From: Lichenostomus cassidix
Lineage: Eukaryota > Chordata > Aves > Passeriformes > Meliphagidae
Direction of reading: 5' to 3'
Assembly: GCA_008360975.2 (NCBI GenBank)
Contig: CM039183.1
Span: 12,489,762-12,553,761, forward strand
DNA length: 64,000 bases
Made by a program: the position numbers and the translations under genes. The notes beneath the pieces are model-generated. The model saw nothing but the letters and a program-made list of their open reading frames with translations. It was not told where the DNA came from and did no database searches. Shown in pieces: positions 23,501-36,839 of the stretch (position 1 is the stretch's first letter; each line of letters begins with the position of its first letter).

Positions 23501-23976
23501 ACTTCTCCAACTAACACATTGAAAAGAATGGGTTCTGAGTTCTTATAAGAAGTCGTGAAATCTTTGTAGCTAATTGCAATGTTTTCAAAAGGGTGTGATT
23601 TCCTTACTGATGGTCGGTTAACACCCTGCATGTGTCCCTCCATCCATAGTTACAAGACCGTTTTATTCTCACGTATTTCTCTTACTGAGCTTTCAGTCTG
23701 TGTTGGGGTTTCTCACTTCAAGCAATATTACTCAAGAGGTTTGGCAGTCATGCAGAATTTACCCTACAAAAGCAATCCTGTCATCAGGGACACTCCTATC
23801 TCCTAAGGTCTGAGTGGCAGAAATGTGTTTTCTGATTGAGTTCTGCCAGTGGTATTTGTGTATGACAAATAGGACCTTGAAAGAGAAGAGTTTCAGGCAA
23901 GACAGTGTGATAAATTCTTCTGCAGAAACATAAATGATTTATTACATTGTTATGAATTATTAACAATATTTCATCA
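20526..23976. other. Non-coding, no recognisable feature
   Basis: About 3.4 kb without recognised repeats or genes. Opposed open frames at 21433-21716 and 22560-22900 overlap on the two strands and show no domains. T- and A-runs occur at 20850-20857 and 20877-20883. Confidence 0.55.
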
Positions 23977-24930
23977 GATGGACTTGAAAATCTTCAGCAC
24001 ATTATTGTAAACACCACACCACTTTGAGTGAAACCAGGCAGGATTAAAGGAAAACGCAAGATAGGAATCAGAGCTGAGTGTAGGGACTCAAAGTCTCTGA
24101 GGGTCACAGAGGGAAAGAGCTTTCATCAGTGTTATGAGATGAGCAAAAAACCCCATCAGAATTTTTGTTGCAAGCATAAAGTGCCATAAAAGTACAAACG
24201 CTAGAAAAGAAATTTTTTCATCAGAAGAAAAGTTACCAGTTACAATACCAGACATAGGAAATAATTCAGAGTAAAGTCGGTATCAGTAAACTAAGGACAG
24301 GCTGGCAACCCTTTCCTTGAGTTGTCTGAAGCACTGCAGTGACTGGAATTCAGAAAGTTCTCCCTTTTCCTCTTCAAAACTTCTATGGGGATCTCCCACT
24401 TTGAAACCGTGGTAGTTCACATCACACACTGCGTACAACTCCATCTTGTTGCTTAAAGTTTCTACTTCTGCCTTTGAGGCAAAGGCCAAAACTCTCTGAA
24501 AGGGGTTATCCCAGCTTGGCAAAGCAGGGCTTCTTGCTCTCTGTCCAGAGTTTGCAACAAGCCTCACTTCCTTGCTTCTCACTAGGCTGTCTTCAGTGAA
24601 CATCTTTGTCTAAAATGTGGGGAAAAATCTGGTTGTTTTCACTGTATGGGTTGGTCATCAGTTTGGAAAGAAACTTCCCCAAGAACTATCATTTTCTTGA
24701 GTGTCCTTGGCATCATCAAGGCAGCACACAGCATCTTCCTCATGGGTGTTGGAGTAAACAACATAGATAATGTTTCCCAAACTTCTTAACTGAAAAGAGT
24801 TGCATTTTTTGTGAGTTCCTTTCCAATCTTGCTTTATGTTGATAACATCTTCTCTCTCTGCTTGCCTAACCCTCTGTGTCATTTTCTTCTCGAGCCTAAT
24901 GTTTCGATATAATGCATCTTTTCCTTTCTT
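23977..24930 (-). pseudogene. Possible decayed coding sequence, unidentified
   Basis: One minus-strand frame from 24930 down to 23977 (318 codons) contains only five stops: two adjacent TGA at 24660-24655, TAG at 24612-24610, TGA at 24285-24283 and TGA at 24090-24088. At about 40 % GC roughly 19 would be expected. The two longest open parts (89 codons ending at 24661, and 108 codons at 24609-24286) translate to hydrophilic, charged, protein-like sequence with a basic, possibly helical start (LEKKMTQRVRQAERED) and acidic stretches (HEEDAVCCLDDAKDTQEND; FEEEKGELSEFQ). The part below 24283 is hydrophobic and less convincing. No introns, poly-A tract or target-site duplication were seen. I do not recognise the protein. 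It may be a relic exon, a retrocopy, or a chance frame. Confidence 0.3.
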
Positions 24931-27900
24931 TCATGCCTTGAGTAAACAGTCAGTGCTCCCAAAGATGCATGGGGCAGCCTATTGTGAAGATAAACATTTC
25001 GAGGTCTTTGGGGTCTTGAAAGCATCACAGATAACAGTTTGGTTTTCTTAGAGGAAGTTTCCCCAAGTCTAAACTAGTTTTTCTTCTTAGCTGAAACCTG
25101 AGACTCTCGAGGACAGCTTAAAAGTTTTCCCCTCCCCTCTCAAGCTATTTCTTTGTATATTTTTGCTATGACAAAAGCCTGTTGAAATTTAAAAGGGATA
25201 AAGTAATTAGATGTGTATCTTGGCTGGAGCATGGATCCAATATTCTGCTCAGTTCTTTGGTGAATTCCTGATGGTCAGGTGTCACATAAAATGATGGCTT
25301 TTCAATTAAAACTTAGGTCATTATTTTCTCTTTCTATGTCTTTATTGTCAACTGAGGTGCTGAGTCTGGATTCCCAAAGGTGGCAGAATAATATGGCGCA
25401 TAAAAATTCTCACACAGTTTTCGGTCATGAACTTCAAAATGCATTTTTATGCTTTGAAATATTTTTTTCTATACTTTTTAGGTTTTGAAGCAGGGCATGA
25501 CTCTGTTCCTTTTATAATTTCCAGAATAGGGAAAGGCACTACAGGAAGGGATATTTGTTGAGGAAGCGTGGCGGTGTGAGTCACTGGCTGTGTACCCCGG
25601 GGAATGTTTGTGTGCTGACAAAGATGCATTGACTTGGAGGCTTTGTGTGTAAAAGCCCTAAACTCTTGGGTGAAATGGGTGTTTTACTTTCGTAGCTTCT
25701 AAAAAAACTAAAAAGGAAAAGTAAGAAAAGTCACAGATATTTACAAACAGAATGTAATTGTAAAAGTCAGTTGTCAGAAAATTTGGATGAAAGGAACTTA
25801 CATCCTTGTTTAATTATTTGCTTTTGGGCAAGTGGAGTGTGTTCCAGACTTCGTGTTTTGACCTCTTAGGGAGCAAAAAACGTAGCAGCTAAAGAATCAT
25901 ATATTCCTCTCGTGGTGACTATGTAAGGCTAGGTTATGCTGTTAACTGATGAAGATCTAAACAAAAGCAAGAATTCTGTCTGAAGTATTACACCTTCAAA
26001 GAAGTAATTTGACATTTGCATTGATTATCAATTTTTCTGGTTTTAATATTCAGGTACTATTCGTCAGTGATACCAGTTTTCAATGTTATTTTGTCCATTC
26101 TTTGGCATTTATATAATGCAAAATGTCACAGGAAAGAAAGCTGTTTCATCACTTAAGAAGTTTTTTTAAAAGAGTAAATACAAAAAGTGTTCTTAAAAAT
26201 ATCCCCCCAAAATATCTGACAGCACAAAGAAAACGGATATTATAGCTCAGTTGTAAACCAAAATAATTTAAAATAATTTGGGTGGGCTAGAAAAGGATAT
26301 TTTTGTTATAGACTGGTATTTGCATACATTCAAACAAGGTAAATATTTTTTTATCTTTATTTAAGTCCAGTTTTATATATTTTAAAACTGTGGCTAGCCC
26401 CCAAACTGGGACTGTTTTGGAATAATGTCTTGAAATATTTCTCTTATATATGACTGCAAAACATTGTGCCATTTTAAAGATGAAAATCCATTTAAACTTT
26501 TCTCAAATACCTTTCTTTTTCTTTTTCCCAACCATTTCATAAATTGCAAGCAGATACATGACCAGTCCGGTATTTCTGAAGTCATGCTTTCATTTTCTTC
26601 AAACCTGTGGGTTTTGATGAACTTTCTGTCTGTGAAATAGTTTTGATCAGCTCTACTTCCTGCTGAAGATGGTGATGATTTTATCGTGGATCAAAATGAG
26701 ACGTCAGTCAGGTTCCAGGCTGTAACCATTGCAAAACAGTTTTCTACATTGTCTAGTGAGTTTCTTTCCCACTAAACTAAGTTATTTTAGATGTACAGGC
26801 TGACAGAAACAAGGGCATTTTCAAACATCAAATCTGAACTTCTTCCTCAGGTATTCAGTGATTTTTTATGTATTTTAAGTAACCTCCTTAGAAAAAGTCG
26901 GGGAAGAGAAAAATACAATTTACTCCATCCCTTTTCTGCAGTGTTAGGCTTTTTGTTGATGCATCACACCAATGCATCTGAATGTCAAACCAGAGCTCAG
27001 CTATTAAAAGTGCTTTTAGTTTTTATTTTTGAATAGTATTATTAGCCTGCTTTACTACCCTTTATGGTTATAATGGCCTCTCAGATGAATTTTAGTGCAA
27101 ATTAAAATCAAAATGAAATCTACCAATATTCTTTTTAGTACTGCTATAAGTGCATTTGTGGGCTGTACTATGTTGATTGTTCAACACAACCCTTTTTTCC
27201 ACAGGCAGTTTTTCCTCCTGGGTTTGATGACCATAATGATAATAAATGTAATATGCTATTAATATAAGTTTATACACCGGGCCTGATTCTACACTCCTAC
27301 AATTTTATACTTTTATAAAACTAAGTTTTATATTATTATTTTACAATTTCATGAATTATTTAACTGTAGCTTGTATTTTCTGCTTTTTTTGGGGGGACAG
27401 GAATAATACATAAAAACTCAGATAACTAAACCAGTAAATACATTTGTAAATCTTTGAATATTGCTGTTTCTGAAAACCTTTTCTCTTTTTAAACATTCTG
27501 AGACACTACACCCACTGAGGGCAGAGGTTAAAAGAAGGCTGATGTGCATGAGGACTATTACATAATTTCATATAGGACCATTTCAGCTGGTACATGTTTA
27601 TGGTCAAATGAGCCCAATTTTTCTTTTGGTATGTGTTGAGCAGAGAGCTTGGGCTGCACTCAGATCCTGAACAGAAATGAAATGTTGAAATGGGGTAAAT
27701 ATGTTTTGTGTGGCAATTTCTACTACTGATCCCATGGAAAATATCTGGAATAGAAAATTGTTTATAAGCTGGGATTCTAGTTGGTATGTGTGCATTCTTA
27801 CATTAATTTCTGTGTAAACTTAAAAAATATCCCAAAAGTAGAAAGCTCCCATTTTCACTCCAGAGGAACACAACGTTCTGATGACGCCAATGACATTATA

Positions 27901-30900
27901 TGTTCAGTTCTTAGTGAGCATCCATCAGTATTTCCTGTCAGCCTTTTTCTGCCCTTTTCACAAGTACTTATTGTGATTTCTCTTTTCCATTCCTTTGGGA
28001 ACCCTGTCGGTTTCCGGTTGAGTATTTTTATGAGGTGAAGGAATTCCCATGTGGAGCCTTCCTCCCAACTGTGCCTTCCTGCCAGAAGCAGTGAGTGCTT
28101 GCTCTGACTCCTCAAAGTGTGAGACATAAGAAAATATCTACTGAAATCCAAAGGATTTCTCTATGTAGCTTAACTTTATAGTAAACATGCTCTGTGTGTA
28201 GGCTCTTTGTGCCCACCATTATCAGAATATGATGATGTGGGCTGCTCTAGGATTCCTGTGGATGTCAGATGGTGAATCCGCATTGCAAGACTGGAAGTTC
28301 TGTATATCTTATTGTTATATAACTTCTGCATGGTTTAATGGCATTTTTAACAACATTAGGGCATAGCTGTGTTAGCTGAGGTTGCCTAAATACCAAGAAA
28401 AATACTATTGAAATAGCACTGCAGATTGGGCAAAGAGAGAAAATGCTATTTCTTGGTATAGAGTAACACATAAATCAAGTTATTACAATATCCAGAAGAA
28501 TAGTAGAAGAGGATGAACTGACTCATAAATTTGTTGAAGAGCTGTGCTATTTCCTCAACAATATTAATTTCCTGGGAGACATCAGCAGATGCCAGGCTGG
28601 CCCCTGATTTTCTCCAGACGGTCTCCAGTTTCTCCAGAGGCAACAGACCATGCAGAACAGAGAAGCCTCAGTCTGTTCCAGACTGTATTCATCTGGTATT
28701 TCAGAGCTCACTGCTTCCACATCCATCCTTCCAAAGAAGTGGAGATACAGGGAACATCAAGCAGCACGGAGCAGGCTGCAAATCTTCCCATGCTTTTTAT
28801 ATGCCATGTTGGGAGAGGTAAAGATTTCTTGCTGCCTTTCCCCCAAATGTAAACCAGAGAAGACCAACTTCTGTTTCATCCTTATGGGGACATAAAACAT
28901 TTCAGAGGCTCACACTGCAAAGAAGGATGAAAAGCAAATTTGTCAGTATAAACCAAGAAGAAGAAGTGAAGCAGAAAGGTTGCATTTGAGCAAAGGTGTG
29001 GAAGTTTCCAGGCAAAACTGAGCAGTGTACTAGTGGGGGGTCTCCATACCCAGAAGAAAACATTTTAATTTTTAATTCTTTTTTTGCAAATGGAAGTGAG
29101 AAGGTGCTGGACCTGGTGACTGTGTGGATGCATAATTGAAAGATAATATCATTCATAATGGAAGAATAAAATTAAACAGTAGATTTTTTAATTTGGGATC
29201 AAGGTATTACTTGATACCCCACAGAGATGCATCTGAAACATTGATAGCTGAGCTTGCCATGCAGAACAGATACAACCTACATCTTTGATAAGTACATCCA
29301 AAACAACCTCAGAAGTAGTTATTTTCTACTAAAAGGGAAAACATCTCTTCTACGGCCAGTAGTTTGACTCAAATACCACTTTAACCTGGTGGCCAGGTTC
29401 CTACACTGGTTTATACCTCTGACAGAATGTAACAATTCAAAGGAATTGAAGAAAAATGGAATCATTTCATGGGTTGGTTTTCCTGCCCTGAAAATAGTAT
29501 TAATTATTGCTCAGTACCTGGGCTTGGTGACTTCTGCTGTCCCTCTGCCTGGTGCTGGCAGTGACACAAGGATGTGTGGCCTCAGAAGAAGGGGCTGGGC
29601 ATGGTCTGTGTCAGCATCCTTTTCCTGCAGAGCTCCATGCCTGCTCCACAGGCAAACCTGCTCATGGTGGGTGCCTCCCTCTGCAGCAGTTTTGGCCTCT
29701 AGCCCGCCAGCCCCTGGCTTGAGCTGGCATTTTGTCTTGGACTTGCTGTGTTTTCCCTGCACAACACGCTCCAACAGAGCTCTGGAGCTGCAGGCCTTCC
29801 TGGGGGCACAGGAAAATTAATGGGAGTTTGCTTCAGAGGTTTCTTGCTGCTGTGTCCATGCAGTTGGCAGATAAAAGGCCATTTTCTCCAGCCTCATTAG
29901 AGGCACATCTTGCTTTCAGATGCTAGTAGGGAGTCTGTGGTTTGCTTGCTCTATTTCTGCCTTCTTTACATTCCCTGGTGCAAATCCCCCGAATTTCAGG
30001 TCCATTTTAGATCTTTTTATGGTCACTATGTCATTCCTTTCATAAACCAGATGATTTTCTTGTCCTGCATATTGTAAGCTTCCAAAGACCAATCTTATTT
30101 TTTTTTCTTATTTCCCTTTTACATCTGTGGGAAAGGGATGATTTCTTCCCTGATTCTGTCTCAGAAAATAATATAATCTGGGCATGGTACCACGATGTCT
30201 CAACAAATTGCTCCTGTTGTGCTTTCTAATCCAAAGAATGTGTGCTACATATGTGAATGCAACTTAGGGTGTAATCCTTTCTGACTATAATTCTGGTTGT
30301 TGCTGGTAACTGGCATAATTTTCAAAAAAAATCCCATTAGCTTGCTGTAGATAGGAGGCTTAATAGATCACAGATGACAAATATAATTCTAGAGTGTGCT
30401 GAGTGAAATCCCTAGCAGTGAATTGTGTGTGTGAGAGAGATATCCTTGTTACTGCAGTGTATAGTGCTGCTTTGCTTCAGCATGTCTGGGATGTTTTAAG
30501 AGGGAAACACACTTTAGTAGGTCTGTGGACCAAACTCAGAAAATATGAGAAATGAACCTTGAAAGTGCAAAGACTGGATCCAGCCTTTCCTCTCACTTGC
30601 TCCAGTCCTTCCCTGAAGGTAATAATTCCCAAGCTGATGTGTTCATTTTCTTTCTCAAATCTAATAGACTTTCCCTCTCCCATAGTTGTTTTTCTCATGA
30701 CAGTTTCTCACATCAAGTAGCCACTTCCTTCCACCTCCATCCGAGAGGCTCCTTTCCTTGAGCTGGAATTTTCTTCAGGCACTTTCCCCACCTGCTTGTT
30801 CCTCCCTCTAAAGGGTTGCTGGAGGTTATAGGGGAGCTGGATAGAACAACTATCATCCTTCATTTTGAAACAGAAGACTTTGGGATTTCTATCTTGTATT

Positions 30901-32579
30901 TCAAAAAAGTAGGCAAGGACTGCTTGAAGGGGAAAAAAAACTTTAACAGTGCCATGCTAAATCTGATTTTCTATTAAGTAAGATATATCTAGAGCACATT
31001 GAATTTTGAAAATGTTTAACACTGAATCTTCATAGTTTCTGGATAGTAAGATAGTAGTAAGATATTGTGTAACAGCTTTGTCAATAATTGTAGTAAATCA
31101 GTTTTAAGTAGTGGAAGACACTTGCAGATTTTGCTTGTTTCTAGATTGTTTTCTTAAGCAGGTGAATACTCTCCACATTTTCAGTCCCAGGAAGAATTAT
31201 ATATGACAAGCTTTAAAAGCCTTGTCAACTCAAGGTTAGGCAAGAGTCTGTTTATCATGTTTTATCAGGAGCAGGAAGAGTACCCAGGGGATGGGGAAAC
31301 TGAGTATTTTATAAGGTTTCAGCATAAAATGTGAGGGGAGCACCAGTCAGTCATGATTTAGGAGTGAATGAGCAGGTAGGGAATAAATTGTCCAGCTGGT
31401 GCAACTAACACAGTTTCTAAATCCCAAATCAAGCATATTTAACCTTGGTGATCCTGGCTAATACCCAGCAATAAGCTGTTCCTTAATGTGTGAAGGTGGC
31501 TTCTGAAAGCACTGTGGCAGAAAAATTGGGATCTGACCTCTCTTCCTCCTGTGGAGAAGTTCTCCTTCTCCAAAGCCCAGCTCTGAGTCCCTTCTCTCCA
31601 GCAAGTCAAGCTTGGCACTGGGCAGAATCACAAGGTCTTGTCTTGCTGCAGGACATAGTCCTGGTTGACCTGAGGGCTTTAATGTCCTCTTGCCTCAATG
31701 TATCCTCAAGAAGGGGAAAACTGTGGGGTACAGGTGGTGTTGTTTCAGGAGGCCAATGGATGCAAATGGAAACAGGCTTTTTTCATTATTCACTTGGGAA
31801 ATTACTCCTTTTTCAGTGGGCAGCAAGTGTTTAGTGAATAAGGAAGAATGTTACACACGAGAAGAAATAGAGGCTTTTCTTTCATCTTGATCCTCTTTGG
31901 AAAATGGAAAAACTATTGAGGGGTTTTGTTGTTGTTCTGGATCCTCTCCACATTTTTCAGAATGATTTAGAGCAAGAAAGTATTTGTTGAATGTAAATGT
32001 GCTGTGACTGTAATAGTGAGACAGAGCTTGCCTTAGATGCCAGCAGGCTTTGTCTCCTCTTCCATCTGCCTCAATACAGATGAAATAACAAAATGCTTTG
32101 TAAAACCTTTGAGAGGGTCACAAACCTGTGCTGAATGTGCAGGATCTACTGGGACACTGGAGAAACAATAATAAATACACCCCCTGTGCCTCCCCCATAA
32201 TGAGGCGACTTCAGCATGGCTCAATGCATTCGACTTTGGGCACATGAGCTCCAAGACTGGGCTGAAACTTTGTATTTTCCCAAGCTTGTACTTTTTATAC
32301 TTTCTTTGAAATCCATAGAATGACTCTCATAGCTTTTAGTGCATCTTGGAATGAGTCCTTACTTTCCTTCTTCCTTTTTTTTTTAAATTCTGTAATATTT
32401 ATTCTGAAGATATTCAACCTCAAACCGAAGTTTAATAGCAACATTTTGTTTCATATGGGCAATTCCACCTGGAGCTCAGTAAATATGATTACTGCTTGCA
32501 GCAAGAAACAAAAAAGGAAGCAACTTGCTGACTTTCCTACGCATTTGTGCTTTTAGAAAAATAAATATTTTCTGCTTCA
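24931..32579. other. Long non-coding stretch
   Basis: About 7.6 kb without a single recognised dispersed repeat, which is the longest such run in the window. It contains ordinary AT-rich DNA, short A/T runs (for example a T-run at 27384-27390 and one at 30099-30108), and a locally GC-richer patch at 29500-29820. In that patch, open frames on both strands (143 and 87 codons) reflect composition and have no domain. No exon or RNA gene could be supported. Confidence 0.5.
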
Positions 32580-33070
32580 CAAACATGCTGAATGAAATGC
32601 ATGTCTCGTTTATCACTTAAATAGTAATAACAGTGTCCGCTGCATGCTGCAGGCTGGGTTCTGACAGAGGTGGATTGACAGTGTTCGCTCAGTGGAAGCA
32701 ATAAACAGATCAATAACTAAATGTAGCCTGGGGGGCTGGAGGTGTGACAAGCCAACCATGATTTCAGAGTCTTGCTGGGACCCTTATTAAACTCATTTGT
32801 ACATCTGAAAACAACTGTTGCCTCTTTGGGTTACAGGTAGCTGCACGTATTGGTCTGAAGCAGGCTTGAATCCTCTCGGTGCCCTAGAGGAATGCAACAG
32901 CTTGGGAGCAGCCTTCTGCTCTTTTGGAAGCTCAAGCAGCAGTGAAATTTAACATAATTAAGAAAAAAGACAATGGTTGGTTTGTTTTTTGTTTCATTCC
33001 CTGTGACTGTTTATTTGTCGGCGACTATCTGCACTTTTCTTTATGAGAGAGGAAAGAAAATCAGATTGCA
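32580..33070. promoter_or_regulatory. Candidate conserved regulatory element
   Basis: Complex, non-repetitive sequence with several retained CpGs ('gtgtccgctg', 'gtgttcgctc', 'gcacgtattgg', 'cctctcggtg', 'tgtcggcgac'). It also has TALE/homeodomain-type motifs such as 'ggattgacagtg' (32672-32683) and 'acataattaa' (about 32952-32961). The texture resembles conserved non-coding DNA near developmental genes. No ORF or repeat explains it. The call is by pattern only. Confidence 0.27.
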
Positions 33071-33600
33071 GGATAAGTTGAATTGAAAGGGATGTTTACC
33101 TGTCCTCCCCTCCTCCTTCTCTCCTCTTACTCCCCACTAAGAGATGGCAATGGACCTCCTGGGGGAAGGAAATAGCCTGTTCCTTCTCATTGCTTTGCTG
33201 GAAGAAGTGATAATGAAAGCTTGCCTTGCCTTCTTGCCAGCTGAATGCAAAGCTGGCTGTCAGGAGAAAAAGTTCACTCTTTTAGGAAAGCAATCAGTCA
33301 GGTTCCCACTTTTTCCCAATTTTGGGCTGCCACAGGAGGTGACCACGTTCAGGCCATGGCTGCTGTGCTTTGGCAAGAGCTGTCCCTAAAATCACAAGCA
33401 GGCCTTATAAATGTTTTCCTCGTCTTCCAGGCTAGAGAAGGAGGAGTGGCACCCATCTGGAGGTCAGGCAAGGCGACAGACTCCTAGTCTTGAGCACCAG
33501 GTGCATGCTCTTCCTTTTGCTCAGACAGTGAGAGCAGGGATGAGGCCACTGGCAGGCAAAGGCACTGTGTGGTGCCACCACAGGCTCTGTGTGGGCAGAG
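33071..33600. other. Non-coding; several overlapping chance frames
   Basis: A pyrimidine-rich stretch ('cctcccctcctccttctctc', 33104-33123) precedes moderately GC-rich DNA. Four or more frames are open here on both strands because stop codons are rarer in GC-rich DNA. None resembles a known protein. Confidence 0.5.
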
Positions 33601-33837
33601 CGCGGCCGTCTCTCGCGCTTTTCGGGTGGAAGTGCCTCGTCCTTCTGGAAAGGCTGCTGTGGTGTCTGGCACTCTGCGTGCTGGAGTGTCTGCTCCCAAA
33701 TGCCTCCCTCCTGCAGGCAGAGCAGGAAGGGTGCTGACCTCACTTTCACGGGCTTCTTTTTGGCAATTCCTTTTTTTGAAGAGTAACAAGTGACTCTCTA
33801 AGGAAATAATTTGCCAGTACTCGACGTTAGCGCCTCG
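33601..33837. promoter_or_regulatory. Short CpG cluster
   Basis: Seven CpG dinucleotides fall in the 39 bases 33601-33639 (at 33601, 33603, 33607, 33614, 33616, 33623 and 33638). More follow at 33677 and in 33822-33837 ('tcgacgttagcgcctcg'). The surrounding tens of kilobases have very few CpGs. It is too short to be a classical CpG island, and no TATA box, first exon or donor site was clear. It could be a small unmethylated regulatory site, an alternative promoter of an unseen transcript, or a chance cluster. Confidence 0.35.
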
Positions 33838-36800
33838 CTCTGTCTCTAGTAATTGATCATTTCAGTAAGGATCATTATGGAGGGGGAGTAAGGTGGTTAG
33901 GGTACATCTTTCAGTTTAAGAGCTCATTTTGCCTGCTTCTACCCAAGAAAACTTAGAACTGAAATGCTCTGCACAGGATGGTTTCAACTGCTTTTTATTT
34001 CTGGAAATGCAGGGTGACAGACAGCGATCAGCCGAAAGGAAAGGCAGCATAGTTTCAATGGCATGGCGTTTGTCTCTGCAAGCAGGTGACAGGACCATCT
34101 CTGGGCTGTGTGCATGGGCAGAAAGGAGCCTCTGCACTGTGAGGAGCTGTCTGCTCTGGTGGGATGCCTCCTGCACCCAAGCCACGAGGATTCCATGAGC
34201 TCTTGGATTCACAGCATGGCTGTTCTCTGCTCGCTGGAATGGCAGTGCCTCAATCACTGCCTTGCTCCTGCAACATCTGTGACTCGAGATGATCTAGACC
34301 AGGCGTAGAAACCCACGGTGCCAGTTAAGTGACTGAAGGGAAGTGAGAAGGATCTGACTGCGGATTTTGCAAAGATCGTTTTATTTTTGCAGAATCCACT
34401 TCAGAGCGCACGCAGATACTCTGTCACAAAAGGTTACATTTGCAAAAGCACTTAATTCCATGGGGTTTAGATATTGATTTAAATTGGAGTCACACAGGCA
34501 TGAACTTTGAAAATATAAAGGAAAAATTAGGCTAGGAGTCAGACCTCAAAGAAAAATAAATCAAATACAGAGTAGCTTGAAGATGACCCAGAAAAGAGAA
34601 CAGCTGGTTTTGGTTCAAATGAACAAATATTAAAAAAAAAAAAAAGCAAAAAAAAAGCCATATCACTTCCCATACTCAAGTTCATGTTCAGTGATACACC
34701 CATGTGTAAATATATAAATAACTTATACATGGCAAAGATGGAAATTAAAAGGGAGAAAATGGCAAGGAGAACCGACGTTTTGGAGTTGGAGTGTTGGAGT
34801 CATCAAATCCATCCTGGATACACTGGAGAAATAGCAGAAAATACCTTGCCCCTAGGTTCTAGTGGTTATCTAAGCAGGTTTGAATTGACATGTGCAAGAA
34901 GTCCCATTAGTTGTCTTGGAACGTGCATGCAACTACAGATAAACAAGAATCCATGCAGATCTGTATCTTCATTTCTGCATACATAGACATTGGATAATGA
35001 TATACTATACCCAAAGTATTGGTATATCTTACTGATAATCAGATCCTTCATTCATTTAGAAGTATAGTTTATCTTAATATATAGAAATTCATGAACATTC
35101 AAAAGAAAAATGGAATAAATAATGCTTTGTGTTCTAGGTGATAAATGCATTTTCACCCATCATTTTATAATGGCAGAACTTAGAGGTGGAGCACCTTAAT
35201 CAAACAAAGGTATGAAAAAGTATTAAACTTTCATTTATGAAATGAAGAAAGGTGGATGACACAAATCAGTGTGCTCCATACAAAACTGAGAAGGAACTCA
35301 AACATTTTATACAGAAGTCTTTAGATATCTGCAGTTATTAATGCAATCAATGCAGCAGCATTGCATTTAGTACATGATTCTATAGATCTGCATTTCTATT
35401 GATTTCTGGTAAGTGAATGTCTTTGACTTTACAAAAAATGTACAAAGCTCACCAAATTTCAGAGTTGCTCTCCATCAGCTTAACTCTTCTTTTGCTGGAT
35501 TTAAGAAATGAAATATTTTTTTCCTACAGGATTGCCAAGTATTTTTCATGAAAGAATTTTCACAGTGGTGTTTGGATTGTTATCTCTTTCTTAAGTTTTA
35601 CATTTTGCCTTATAATGCTATTTTAGATGCTGCTTTCTGTTTTCTTTCAGCATACTGAAGGACAGTTACAAATAAGATGTAATCTTATTTAAGTAGATTT
35701 AAAAAGGAAAAAAAAAGTTTATTTCTCTACAGAAACAATCTAAACAATCCATAGAGTCCTAAATCATGTTTTCTAGGTTGTTTTCAGCTAGTAGGATATT
35801 TTACCTTGATTAATTAAAATGGTCACAAACCAGTGCAAACATTATGTTTCAGAAAAATGTTTTAGTGGGAGAACAAAAAATTCATTGCTGCATACATTGT
35901 ACATTTATGTATTGAAATATTTGCTCTAGTAATTACTTTTCAAAATAGGGCTAGTAAGATAGATAAACTAACAAAGTAAGATAATTTGTTATGCAACTCT
36001 CATGTGATTTTAATTTACAATATGTTAGTGGAAGGAATATTTGGTGAGATGGTATTTCTGAAGAATAATGCAGCAGGACACATATGAGAGAGAAAAAAAG
36101 AAATTTTATCCTTTAAAATTGGCAAACTGCACGTAGAAGGTTGTCCTATTTTTTTCACTTAGTATAAACTATCTAGAGATTTTCTTTTTGTCTTAGTGGG
36201 TTGAGAGAAGCATCTATCACTAAATTTAAGTGGCAGAGATTATAAATCTCTTTCTTGTTTTGCCTTTGCCAAACTTCAGAGTCATGGAGGTGAAATGTTG
36301 TGTGCCTAAGGTCTCATGGAGGCTGCTCCCAACATTAGTTGCTAATGGGTAAAAAGATTGACATCCAAATGCATTTGCTTGTGCCTTCACATCATCACAG
36401 TAAAGACACAGTCCTTGCTTTTGTGGCTTCTTAATATGCAAATTTTGGCATGAGGAATCATCAACTCTAGTTCGAAGTGTGCTAAACTCTTAACATTTAC
36501 AAAAACATTTTTTCTCTTTTTCAGGAAAGAGTTAGTGGATAACTACTTCATGTAAATCACCATGATTCCAGTGGTTCAATAATTAAAACAAAGCAAAGCT
36601 ACTTCCCAACCTTAATTATTTGTACTTTATTATCCATTATAGCTATGAATATTGTGGAATTAATGATGCTTTTCTAATTTATATCAGCATGGGCATGATA
36701 CACTACCCAATATATGTAACCTAATTGGTAAGGAGTGAATGTCGTTCCCTTTAAGCAGAGGTAGGCTTCTTCCTGTGCAATTCATTAAAATACATGGGGT

Positions 36801-36839
36801 GGCTCCTGGTTTGGTGCAGGACCTCATTTACCAGGCATC
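33838..36839. other. AT-rich non-coding DNA
   Basis: From about 34300 the sequence becomes notably AT-rich with A-runs (34632-34644 and 34650-34656). No repeat family, gene or RNA was recognised. An octamer-like ATGCAAAT lies at 36436-36443. Confidence 0.5.

Noticed and set aside
29389..29820. 143-codon plus-strand open frame
   Set aside because: Lies in a locally GC-rich patch where stops are rare, the opposite strand is also open, and the translation is rich in Cys, Trp and Ser with no domain or family resemblance.
32060..32200. Faint resemblance to the 'aagtgctttgtaaac' line of an old L2/MIR repeat
   Set aside because: A single short block without the neighbouring consensus lines in order.
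33411..33793. Several overlapping frames of 74-108 codons on both strands
   Set aside because: Explained by local GC richness. No domain, no clear splice sites, and all frames are similarly open.
34280..34310. CR1-like 'actcgagatgatctagacc'
   Set aside because: The match is limited to a few bases with none of the adjoining CR1 3' lines.
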